From: Chloroflexota bacterium
Lineage (GTDB): Bacteria > Chloroflexota > UBA11872
NCBI GenBank assembly: GCA_022820025.1
Contig: JAJEGF010000004.1
Coordinates: 1-64,000 of the forward strand
Length of the DNA: 64,000 nucleotides
Reading direction: 5' to 3'
Shown: positions 56,121 through 64,000 of the stretch, piece by piece
Layout: each line of letters begins with the position of its first letter
Position numbering within the stretch: position 1 is the stretch's first letter
The notes under the pieces: model-generated
The model's database searches: none
The model's input: only the letters and a program-made list of their open reading frames with translations
Told to the model about the DNA's origin: nothing
Translations under genes and position numbers: made by a program

Positions 56121-56824
56121 ACCCGGGTCGCCGTATGCAGGGCCACGCTGCCAAGCCCCAGGCGATGCACGCGCACGTCGGCGAACCCGGCCTGGGCGAT
56201 CACGGCCGCCAATGCCTCCGCGCTCACGAATTCGTCGACCGATTGCGGCAGCCATGAATAGGCGCTGGCGTGCCGGCTCACCAGCCGCCCCAGCAGCGGC
56301 ACCCAGCGATTGAAGTAGAGGCGAAACAGCGCGCGCGGCAGCGGCTGCCGCATCGGCGTCATTTCCAGGATCACCAGACGCCCGCCGGGACGCAGCACCC
56401 GCGCCATGGCCGCGAAGATCTCCGGCAACCCGTCCACGTTGCGCAGCAGGAATCCGCTGATCACGGCATCCACGGATGCATCCGCCAGCGGCGGGCGGAA
56501 CGCATCGCCCAGGACGAATCTCGCGGTTTGGCCGGCCTTGGCCTCGCCGGCGCGCCGCCTGGCAATCCGGAGCATTCCCCCCGCGAAGTCCAGGCCGACG
56601 ATCTCGGATCCGGCGCCGCCGTGGCGAGCCAGCGCCAACGCCAGGTCGCCGGTTCCGGTTCCCACGTCCAGCACCACGCGCGGCTGAACCGCCAGGACCT
56701 CCCGGACCGCGCGCCGCCGCCAGCCGAGATGCATGCCGAAGCTCATCAGGAAGTTGAGCAGGTCGTAGCGCGGCGCAATGGCGTCGAACATCGGCCGCAC
56801 CCAGGGGGCCTTGCGCGCTGGCAC
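56117..56824 (-). CDS. UbiE/MenG quinone C-methyltransferase
   Basis: VRPMFDAIAPRYDLLNFLMSFGMHLGWRRRAV; VLDVGTGTGDLALALARHGGAGSEIVGLDFAGGML. Confidence 0.93.
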   Translation of the reverse strand: MPARKAPWVRPMFDAIAPRYDLLNFLMSFGMHLGWRRRAVREVLAVQPRVVLDVGTGTGDLALALARHGGAGSEIVGLDFAGGMLRIARRRAGEAKAGQTARFVLGDAFRPPLADASVDAVISGFLLRNVDGLPEIFAAMARVLRPGGRLVILEMTPMRQPLPRALFRLYFNRWVPLLGRLVSRHASAYSWLPQSVDEFVSAEALAAVIAQAGFADVRVHRLGLGSVALHTATRV

Positions 56825-56841
56825 GGCGTCAGCCGCGAGAC

Positions 56842-57891
56842 CTACGTGTGGCGATCGGTCGCGTAGGTGACGAGATCGGCCAGGGCGTCGAAGGCCGGGT
56901 CTGGCGGCAGCCGGGTCAGCGCGGCCCGCGCCCGGTCCGCATACCCCTCGGCCACCGCGCGCGCCGCGTCCACGGCGCCCGACGCTCGCAGCGTCTCGAT
57001 CGCGTCGGCGGACTCGGCCTCGGACAGCCCCTCGCCCTCGGCCAGCCGCCGCATCACGGGCGTTGGCTGGTCGGCCGCATCCAGGTATTCGACCACCGGC
57101 AGGGTGAGCAACCCGGCCCGCAGGTCGCCGCCCACCGGCTTGCCCGTCTCCTGGGATACGCCCGCAATGTCCAGCACGTCGTCCGTGACCTGGAAGGCCA
57201 TGCCCAGCGACCAGCCAACGTCGTGCAGAGCCTCGGCCTCGTCGTCCGGCGCGTCGGCCAGCACCGCCGTCGCGTCGCAGGCCAGGGCAATCAGCGCGGC
57301 CGTCTTGCCGCCGATCTTCTCCAGGTACTGCCGGCGCGTGGCCTCGGCGTCGCCGTTGAAACTCGGGAAGACGAATTCGCTACGCGACATCTCGTGGATG
57401 GTGTCGGCGAATTGCCGCACGATCTTGGGGCGGTTGAGCCGAGCGACCAGGTCCGCCGCGCTGGCAAAGAGATAGTCGCCGGCCAGGACCGCGACCTTGG
57501 TGGACCAGGCCGCGTGGACCGACGGCTGGCCGCGCCGCGAATCCGCCTCGTCCACGATGTCGTCGTGTACCAGCGTGGCGCTGTGGAGCACCTCGGTGCC
57601 CGCCGCCAGCAGGACGACTTCCTCGCGATCCACGCCGTAGGCCTGGCCGATCAGGAGGGCAATGGCCGGACGCAAGCGCTTGCCCTGGCTCCCCAGCACC
57701 GACGCCAGCACGCCTTGCAGCATGGGGAGTTGGCTATCCGCGACGCAGCGGTCCAACTCGGCCTCGACGTGTACCTGGCCCATCTGCACCGGGGCCAGGA
57801 TTTCCGCGAGATCGCGCGGCGGACGGCGGTCCGTTACGGCAGAGGAGCGCACCGAAACAGCTCCCGAGCGTTGTGCGTCGTGGTGGCGCAA
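56842..57891 (-). CDS. Polyprenyl diphosphate synthase
   Basis: GKRLRPAIALLIGQAYG; ATLVHDDIVDEADSRRGQPSVH; AFQVTDDVLDIAG. Start may be internal. Confidence 0.93.
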   Translation of the reverse strand: MRHHDAQRSGAVSVRSSAVTDRRPPRDLAEILAPVQMGQVHVEAELDRCVADSQLPMLQGVLASVLGSQGKRLRPAIALLIGQAYGVDREEVVLLAAGTEVLHSATLVHDDIVDEADSRRGQPSVHAAWSTKVAVLAGDYLFASAADLVARLNRPKIVRQFADTIHEMSRSEFVFPSFNGDAEATRRQYLEKIGGKTAALIALACDATAVLADAPDDEAEALHDVGWSLGMAFQVTDDVLDIAGVSQETGKPVGGDLRAGLLTLPVVEYLDAADQPTPVMRRLAEGEGLSEAESADAIETLRASGAVDAARAVAEGYADRARAALTRLPPDPAFDALADLVTYATDRHT

Positions 57892-58604
57892 AGCGAGGAT
57901 ACCGACACGTTTCGCACAGCCGCGACCACGGCGGCGGTATGCGGCAGGTAGGCCGGCTCGTTGCGGCGCCCGCGCTTCGGCGTTGGCGCCAGGTAGGGCG
58001 CGTCGGTCTCGATCAGCAGCCGGTCGGCTGGAACCTCGGCCGCCGCCGCCCGCACGTCGTCGGCTTTCTTGAACGTCACGATGCCCGAGAACGAAATGTG
58101 GAGTCCAAGGTCCACGAATCGCTGCACGGACTCGGGCGGTCCCGTGAAGCTGTGCATGACCCCGCCCGCGGAGCCCAACTCCTCGCCCAGGACGCGCTCG
58201 ACGTCGTCCAGGCTCTCGCGCTGATGGATCACGATCGGCAGGTCCAGATCCGCCGCCAGCCGGCAGTGGGCTCGAAACGCGCGCTCTTGCAGCGCCGGCG
58301 GCTGGTGATCGCGGTAGAAGTCGAGGCCGGTTTCGCCGATGGCCTTGACGTCGTTGACCTTGGCCAGTTCATGTAGAGCCGCAACCGTGGTCGAGTCGAA
58401 CCCGCCACAGTCGTGCGGATGTACGCCCACCGTGGCGTACCAGCCGGGAAAGTCCTGGCCAATCGCGATAGCCCGCTTGCTTGTGGCCAGATCGGTCGCC
58501 ACCACCAGCGTCTCGGACACACCGGCGCTTCGGGCGCGTTCGTGGATGGCATCCAGGTCGTCGGCAAACCCCGAATCGGCCAGGTGGGCGTGACTGTCGA
58601 ACAG
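57834..58604 (-). CDS. tatD: TatD family deoxyribonuclease
   Basis: LFDSHAHLADSGFADDLDAIHERARSAGVSETLVVATD...VGVHPHDCGGF; AIGETGLDFYRDHQPPALQE. The N-terminal metal motif lies upstream of the first canonical start (58520); CTG at 58604. Confidence 0.88.
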   Translation of the reverse strand: MFDSHAHLADSGFADDLDAIHERARSAGVSETLVVATDLATSKRAIAIGQDFPGWYATVGVHPHDCGGFDSTTVAALHELAKVNDVKAIGETGLDFYRDHQPPALQERAFRAHCRLAADLDLPIVIHQRESLDDVERVLGEELGSAGGVMHSFTGPPESVQRFVDLGLHISFSGIVTFKKADDVRAAAAEVPADRLLIETDAPYLAPTPKRGRRNEPAYLPHTAAVVAAVRNVSVSSLCATTTHNARELFRCAPLP

Positions 58605-58609
58605 CCGGA

Positions 58610-60133
58610 CTATCCGTCCAGGCGCGGGAACAGCGGCGGACCGCCGGGCACGTGCTGGCCGGCTTCGATCACGCCGGCGTCGTCGCCCCAGGCCGCCGGC
58701 CGCCCCACGATTCCCAGCTGCACTTCGATGGCGTCAGCCGTCTGCGGAATTGCCGGACGCACCATGGTGGCAATGCGCGGCAGCGCGTCCATCAGCATCG
58801 CCAGCACCGTCCGCAGGCGCGGCTGTTGCGCCTCGTCCCGCGCCAGTCGCCAGGGTTCCGTCCGTTCGATGTACTGGTTCACCGCCGTGATGTAGCGCCA
58901 GACGGCGGCCAGCGCCAGGTGAAAGCGCCAGTTCTCGTATTGGTGGGCCGCCACGTCCCAGGCCGTCTGCTCGGCCGCGCGCAATTCGGACTCCTGGCTG
59001 GTGAAGTCGGTCAACTCAGGTGCAATGCCGTCCAGGTAGCGGTGCAGCATGGAGGTGCTGCGCAGCACCAGGTTGCCCAGGTCGTTGCCAAGATCGTGCT
59101 GATAGCGCCGCGCCATGCCTTCCCAGGTGAAGTCGCCGTCGCGCTCGTAGGCCACCTCCCGCAGCAGGAAATAGCGCAGCGCATCCGAACCGAACCGTTC
59201 CACCACCTCCGCCGGCCGCACCACGTGCCCGCCGCTCTGGCTCAACTCCTCGCCGGCGAAGTTGACCCAGCCGTGCACGCAGACCTGCCGTGGCACTTCC
59301 AGTCCGGCAGCCATGAGCATGGCCGGCCAGTAGATCGCGTGGAAGCGCACGATGTCCTTCCCGACGACATGTACGTCCGCGGGCCAGCGCTTCGCGAACA
59401 GGTCGTCGCCGCCGCGCTGCCCGAATCCGATGCCCGTGATGTAGTTGATCAGCGCGTCGAACCAGACGTAGATGACATGGTCCGGGTCGTTCGGCAGCGG
59501 CAAGCCCCAGCCGCCGGTGGCACGCGAGATGCTGAAGTCCTTCAGTCCCTGCCGTAGGAACCCCAGCATTTCGTTGCGCCGCGATTCGGGCCAGACGAAG
59601 TCCGGACGCTGTTCGTAGAGTTCCAGCAGCGGCTCCTGATAACGGGAGAGGGCGAAGAAGTAGTTGTCCTCCTCCACCCACTCGGGCGGGACGCGATGCG
59701 TCGGACAACACCCGTCCACGAGTTCCTCATCGCCGTAAAAGGCCTCGCAGCGGACGCAGTACCAGCCCTCGTACCGACCCTTGTAGATATCGCCGTTGTC
59801 GAATACCCGCTGGTAAAAGGCCTGCACCGTCTGCAGGTGCCGCGGTTCGGTCGTGCGCACGAAGTCGTCGAACTCCACGCCGACCAGGTCCCAGGCCGCC
59901 TGAAAGCGAACCGCCGCCTGATCCACGTACGTCTGGGTGTCAATCCCTTCGTCGCGGGCCGAACGGCTGACCCGTTGACTGTTCTCGTCCAGACCGCCCA
60001 GGAAAAACACGTCCTGGCCACGCAGCCGGCGATACCGCGCCATGGCGTCGGCCGTGATCATCTCGAACGAGTGCCCGACGTGCGGCTCGCCGCTGGGATA
60101 GGGAATGGACGTGGTCAGGTAGTAACGGGACAC
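58610..60133 (-). CDS. metG: Methionyl-tRNA synthetase
   Basis: YYLTTSIPYPSGEPHVGHSFEMITADAMARYRRLRGQDVFFLGGLDENSQRV; VHGWVNFAGEELSQSGGHVV. Confidence 0.96.
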   Translation of the reverse strand: MSRYYLTTSIPYPSGEPHVGHSFEMITADAMARYRRLRGQDVFFLGGLDENSQRVSRSARDEGIDTQTYVDQAAVRFQAAWDLVGVEFDDFVRTTEPRHLQTVQAFYQRVFDNGDIYKGRYEGWYCVRCEAFYGDEELVDGCCPTHRVPPEWVEEDNYFFALSRYQEPLLELYEQRPDFVWPESRRNEMLGFLRQGLKDFSISRATGGWGLPLPNDPDHVIYVWFDALINYITGIGFGQRGGDDLFAKRWPADVHVVGKDIVRFHAIYWPAMLMAAGLEVPRQVCVHGWVNFAGEELSQSGGHVVRPAEVVERFGSDALRYFLLREVAYERDGDFTWEGMARRYQHDLGNDLGNLVLRSTSMLHRYLDGIAPELTDFTSQESELRAAEQTAWDVAAHQYENWRFHLALAAVWRYITAVNQYIERTEPWRLARDEAQQPRLRTVLAMLMDALPRIATMVRPAIPQTADAIEVQLGIVGRPAAWGDDAGVIEAGQHVPGGPPLFPRLDG

Positions 60134-60169
60134 GGCTGATAGGTGACCGGGGTGGAGCGGTGCGCGATT

Positions 60170-61015
60170 CTACGCGCTGTCGGCGTGCGGCTCGCGCAAC
60201 TCCCGTGCGATTCGGTAGACATCTTCCCTGGGCAGATCCAGGGCGCGCGCCACGGCCCCGGCCGCCTTACCCGGACGCATTCCAGCTTCCAGACGGCTAC
60301 GCAACTGCGCTTCTACCGTTGCCCGGTCAATCGTGGGCGCCTCGGCGACGCCGCCGACGTCAACCACCACCGTGAGCTCCCCACGCGCGCCCACGACGGA
60401 CACGTAGTTGGCAATCTCCGCCAGCGTTGATTCGCGAATCTCCTCATGGAGCTTGGTCAGTTCTCGGCACATGGCCGCGGGGACGTCTCCCAGCCACGCC
60501 TCCAATTCGGACAGCCGGTCGGTCACACCGTGGGGGGACAGGTAGATCACCAGCGTCCGCGCCGTGTCGGCGGCGCGTCGTACCAGGCGTTCCCGCCGAA
60601 CCCGTCGTTCCGGAAGAAATGCCAGGAAGGCCACCGGCTGGCGCGCGAACGACACGACGGATAGCGCCGTGGTCAGCGCCGAGGGTCCCGGAATAGGACT
60701 GATTGGCAGCCCTTCAGCCCGCACGCGCGCCAGCAGGTCCGGCCCCGGATCGGAAACGCCCGGCGTGCCCGCGTCCACGATCAGCGCCACGTCGCCGGCG
60801 CGCAAGCGCTCGATGATGGCGTCCTCTCGACTTTCGGGGCTGTCCTCGCGGTAGGTAATCACCTTGGGAGTGCTGCCCACATGCCCCAGCAACTTGCGGG
60901 CGCGCTGGACATCCTCGGCCACCACAACGTCCACCGAACGCAGCACCCGAGCCGCCCGAAACGTCAGGTCTTCCAGGTTGCCTATCGGCGTCGCGACCAC
61001 AAACAGCGTTCCCAT
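60170..61015 (-). CDS. rsmI: 16S rRNA (cytidine(1402)-2'-O)-methyltransferase
   Basis: MGTLFVVATPIGNLEDLTFRAARVLRSVDVVVAEDVQRARKLLGH; DAGTPGVSDPG; IPGPSALTTALSV. Confidence 0.95.
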   Translation of the reverse strand: MGTLFVVATPIGNLEDLTFRAARVLRSVDVVVAEDVQRARKLLGHVGSTPKVITYREDSPESREDAIIERLRAGDVALIVDAGTPGVSDPGPDLLARVRAEGLPISPIPGPSALTTALSVVSFARQPVAFLAFLPERRVRRERLVRRAADTARTLVIYLSPHGVTDRLSELEAWLGDVPAAMCRELTKLHEEIRESTLAEIANYVSVVGARGELTVVVDVGGVAEAPTIDRATVEAQLRSRLEAGMRPGKAAGAVARALDLPREDVYRIARELREPHADSA

Positions 61016-61060
61016 GCGGCGAGTCTACGCAGCGGGACGTGCGACCGGTCGAAATGGCAA

Positions 61061-61097
61061 GGGGCCGGGCCTGGACGGAGGTCCAGAGCCCGGCCCC
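61061..61097. terminator. Strong GC-rich hairpin downstream of the secreted glycosidase-like gene
   Basis: ggggccgggcctggac-ggag-gtccagagcccggcccc, near-perfect stem with a one-base bulge. Confidence 0.7.
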
Positions 61098-61112
61098 TGT
61101 ACGTACTCTCGC

Positions 61113-63047
61113 CTACTTGGGCATCGCCCTGATGGCGTCGTACGCCGGACGCGGCGAGAGATCGGGCCGCAGGATGCCGAAGGCCCACTTCTCGTCGGTG
61201 TTTGGCACAACCTGCTGGAAGTTCAGGTTCCACATGATCATGTGGGTGACGTACGGGCTTTCAGCCCGGACCTTGGCGAAGGACCGCGCAAGGAACGCCG
61301 CCTGATCGGCTTCCGAGTTGCAGCGCGCGTACTCGTACCCCGCGGCTGGCGCGGCTGGCCCGCCCGGTCCGTGAATCGTGGCCCAGCCGAACTCGGTGAA
61401 CCAGACGGTCTTCTCGGGGTGCCCGCGAGCCGCCATCAGGTTGTACAGCTCCTTGTAGCGGTCAAAGAAGAAGCTGGGGTGATTGGTCCAACCGCCCCCG
61501 CACTTGGCGTTGCTGTTGTGCGCCGCCTCGTTAAGCCAGTCATCCGGAGCATTGGGGCCGCCGTTCGGGTGCACACCCAGCGCTTCGAAATAGTTGAAGA
61601 CCTCACCGTTGTTGTGGTCGAAGACGCGCTGCAGGTAGATAGCGTCGTCAATGCCCACGTTGTTGTTGAACACACCCGTCGGGGTCGGCGCGCCAAGGAT
61701 GACGATCGCGTTGGGATCCGACTCCTTCACGCCCCGGTAACCGTTCTTGACCAGGTCAACGAACTGTCCGTACGAGGCGTTCGAAAACGTGCCCCACTCC
61801 AGCGAGAGGTTCTCCTCGTTCCAGATCTCATACGCCTGAACGCGGCCCTTGTAGCGGGCGGCGATCTCACGCATGAAATCGCGCAGCTTCGTCGGGTCGG
61901 CGGGTCGCCCGTGTCCGGTGCCCCGCTTGCTCGCTTCGGCCTTATAGAAGTCCGGTGACTTCACGACGCTCAGCAGGATATTCAGCCCCTTGGCGTTCAT
62001 CGTGTTCACCAGGCGATCCGTCGGACCCCAGTTGAAGATGCCGGGGCGGTTCTCCACTTCCTCCCATGGAATCTGCTGCTTGACCCAGTTCAGACCGGCG
62101 GCCTTGACGATATCCGCCAGCCGGCCGTCTTCATTAAGGCGATATTCGCCCTGAATGCCAAAGCCGGTCAGCCCGCGGGGAAGGACGCGCGGTGCGGGTA
62201 TCGAGCCAACCGTCGTCGGACGGGTTCTCGGCGTGGTGTCCGGCGCTTCAGTCGGCGCCGGGGTCGCCTGCGGAGCTGTCCTCGGCGGGGCCGTCGCCGC
62301 GCGACCGCCAGCCTCGGCCGCGGTAATCGGCGGCTTGGCCGCGTTGGGAATGATCACGTTGCTGAGCTTCTTCACCTTGTCCGGCACGTTCTGCCGACCC
62401 ACCGCCCCGATTGACGTCCCGGTCGCGGGCACGTTCCAGACCTCGAACACGATGCGCTGCGCGCGCAGCAACTGCAGTCCCTGCGGGTTGCCATTGACTT
62501 CGCGTTCCTCGTAGCGGATCGGCAGCCCGTAGAGGTTCAGCCAGTTGGGATCGGCCAGGAACTCGGCCCTGATCTTGGGATTCGCGTCCAGCAGCGCCAG
62601 GTGGTTGCGGACGATCACCGCGAAGTCAGTCACGCCCCGGTCCGCGGCCAGAACCTGGTGCGGCGGCACGTTGGGCAGGTCAACGTTGGGATAGCGGTTG
62701 GCCAGCGCGTCCAGCGTGTTGTACCAGTTCATGCGCCGGTTCGTTGAATCCCATTGCAGGATCACCTTCTGGAAGGCCTGCAACGTGAACGGACCCTCCA
62801 CCCAGCGGCCACTGATCGGGTAACCCAGGGCCTGGAGGTCCTTGTCTCGAATGAAGTCCCACATCGGGACCCCGCCGGCGTTGGTCACGGCGTAGCCATC
62901 GTCGTCCCGATTGGGCGTGTCACCACCCGTCGCGGTAAACAAGCATCCGTCGTTCAGGGGAATGCCATCGCATTCAAAGGCATGAACCGGAGCGGCCATG
63001 GCCAACACGACCAGCAACACGACCACACCAACGACTAGCTTGCGCAT
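61113..63047 (-). CDS. Secreted glycoside-hydrolase-fold (TIM-barrel) protein with N-terminal Chloroflexi-type secreted module
   Basis: Signal peptide MRKLVVGVVVLLVVLAMAAPVHA; ALGYPISGRWVEGPFTLQAFQKVILQW; barrel motifs WVKQQIPWEEVENRPGIFNW, VQAYEIWNEENLSLEWG, KTVWFTEFGWATIHG. Confidence 0.8.
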   Translation of the reverse strand: MRKLVVGVVVLLVVLAMAAPVHAFECDGIPLNDGCLFTATGGDTPNRDDDGYAVTNAGGVPMWDFIRDKDLQALGYPISGRWVEGPFTLQAFQKVILQWDSTNRRMNWYNTLDALANRYPNVDLPNVPPHQVLAADRGVTDFAVIVRNHLALLDANPKIRAEFLADPNWLNLYGLPIRYEEREVNGNPQGLQLLRAQRIVFEVWNVPATGTSIGAVGRQNVPDKVKKLSNVIIPNAAKPPITAAEAGGRAATAPPRTAPQATPAPTEAPDTTPRTRPTTVGSIPAPRVLPRGLTGFGIQGEYRLNEDGRLADIVKAAGLNWVKQQIPWEEVENRPGIFNWGPTDRLVNTMNAKGLNILLSVVKSPDFYKAEASKRGTGHGRPADPTKLRDFMREIAARYKGRVQAYEIWNEENLSLEWGTFSNASYGQFVDLVKNGYRGVKESDPNAIVILGAPTPTGVFNNNVGIDDAIYLQRVFDHNNGEVFNYFEALGVHPNGGPNAPDDWLNEAAHNSNAKCGGGWTNHPSFFFDRYKELYNLMAARGHPEKTVWFTEFGWATIHGPGGPAAPAAGYEYARCNSEADQAAFLARSFAKVRAESPYVTHMIMWNLNFQQVVPNTDEKWAFGILRPDLSPRPAYDAIRAMPK

Positions 63048-63219
63048 CTTGACTCCCTGGGCGACGACCGGCGGCAAGGCTTTGAGGTTGCGCCGCCACG
63101 TGTATCAACGGTCGGGCATCCAGTCTGTTACGTAACCTTCACCGGCGCAACACCCGCGCGCCGCGCATGCCCGGTCGGCACGCACCGGCAGATGCGAATC
63201 CTCGACCCGACGACGGTAT

Positions 63220-63939
63220 CTAGTTCGAGTGGAAGTGCGTCCGGATGACGTGGTTCAGCAAGTCCGCGGTGCACTCGGCACAGTAAATCGTGCGGGTTTC
63301 GTGTTCTTCGCGCGCAAAGGCAAGCAATTGCCCCACGTCGGCGGCAAAGCGCAGCGCGCAACGGTTCAGGCACACCGTGCGGCCCAGGGCCAGTTCCACG
63401 TTTGACTCACGGTTGGCGGCGGGGAGCTCCAGCACTTGGCCGAAGGCGTTGATGGCCAGCCGCCGCAAGGCTGTCTGCCGCTCCGACGCCTGCCGTATCG
63501 CGCGCAGGCGGTGCACCGACATCACCGCGGCCAGGTCCGGCCGGCAACTGGCGAACACATGCGGATCGCTCTGCGGCGAAATGTTGTGCTCCGGCGCGTC
63601 CCGCAGGTCCTGGTCCAGGATGGCCACGTCATAGTGCGGTCCGGCCTGCTGCCACGGCTCCTGCTCGAACGTCCGGATGTAGCGCGGTCCCACAATCTGT
63701 CCGCTCTCCACGTCCAGGCTCTGTTCCACGTACCACAGCGTGCTCCAGTAGGGGGACCCGCGCGGCAGTTGCGGGATCACCCAGGTCCCGAACGGCCGCA
63801 GCTGGCCGCGCTCCACGCTGAACCCGGCGCGCTGGCCCAGCACCAGCGCCACCTCCTGCACGTGCGCAATCGTGGAGACCACGGTCTCCGCTTCCCAGCT
63901 CTCCACCCCCGGCGTCCATTGAAACGATATGGACTTCAT
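63220..63939 (-). CDS. Archaemetzincin-like (M54-related) protein lacking the HExxH catalytic motif
   Basis: YDVAILDQDLRD...AAVMSVHRLRAI...RRLAINAFGQVLEL...CLNRCALRF...IYCAECTADLL resembles archaemetzincin order, with NAFGQ in place of HELGH. Confidence 0.5.
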   Translation of the reverse strand: MKSISFQWTPGVESWEAETVVSTIAHVQEVALVLGQRAGFSVERGQLRPFGTWVIPQLPRGSPYWSTLWYVEQSLDVESGQIVGPRYIRTFEQEPWQQAGPHYDVAILDQDLRDAPEHNISPQSDPHVFASCRPDLAAVMSVHRLRAIRQASERQTALRRLAINAFGQVLELPAANRESNVELALGRTVCLNRCALRFAADVGQLLAFAREEHETRTIYCAECTADLLNHVIRTHFHSN

Positions 63940-64000
63940 CGTTCGGGTCGGTGGACGGCGCCTGGCCGCCGGGCCGCGCGTGTTTGCTTCGCCTCGTTCA

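Noticed and set aside
1-64000. tRNA/rRNA genes, prophage, transposases or integrases
   Set aside because: Scanned the intergenic regions by eye and the ORF list; nothing with convincing structure or motifs. A tRNAscan-SE/Infernal run would be decisive.

Overview
High-GC bacterial chromosomal window. The style is Chloroflexota-like (e.g. the secreted 'ALGYPISGRWVEGPFTLQAFQKVILQW' module), but that lineage call is an inference. Most of the window is compact housekeeping and metabolic DNA. It includes Amt, MurJ, an alpha-glucan locus (GT4-GH57-AKR-GT4, with a GH15 enzyme nearby), a LexA/DinB SOS region, tmk/DarA/SpoIIIAA-like genes, PdxST, a TPP-riboswitch thiamine-precursor ABC operon, tandem oligopeptide-binding proteins, NrnA, ErpA-like, MurE, FemAB-like, UbiE/MenG, polyprenyl synthase, TatD, MetG and RsmI. 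The most unusual observations are: (1) a strictly overlapping four-gene cassette next to lexA/dinB, whose first two products look like a YhaO/YhaN (SbcD/SbcC-like) pair that has lost its catalytic motifs; (2) an archaemetzincin-like protein whose HExxH has been replaced; (3) a 'split midasin-like' pair (tandem AAA plus acidic linker and VWA/MIDAS) with Asn in place of the Walker B Asp in both AAA modules; (4) candidate LexA operators of GTTC-N7-GTTC direct-repeat form shared by lexA and dinB; (5) several 3'-end gene remnants (hydroxyacid dehydrogenase, ThiO-like oxidase, ABC-ATPase end) that record local duplication and deletion; (6) three genes whose conserved N-termini imply CTG or other non-canonical starts. 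No tRNA, rRNA, CRISPR, prophage or transposase was recognised. All family calls come from reading motifs; no database search was run.
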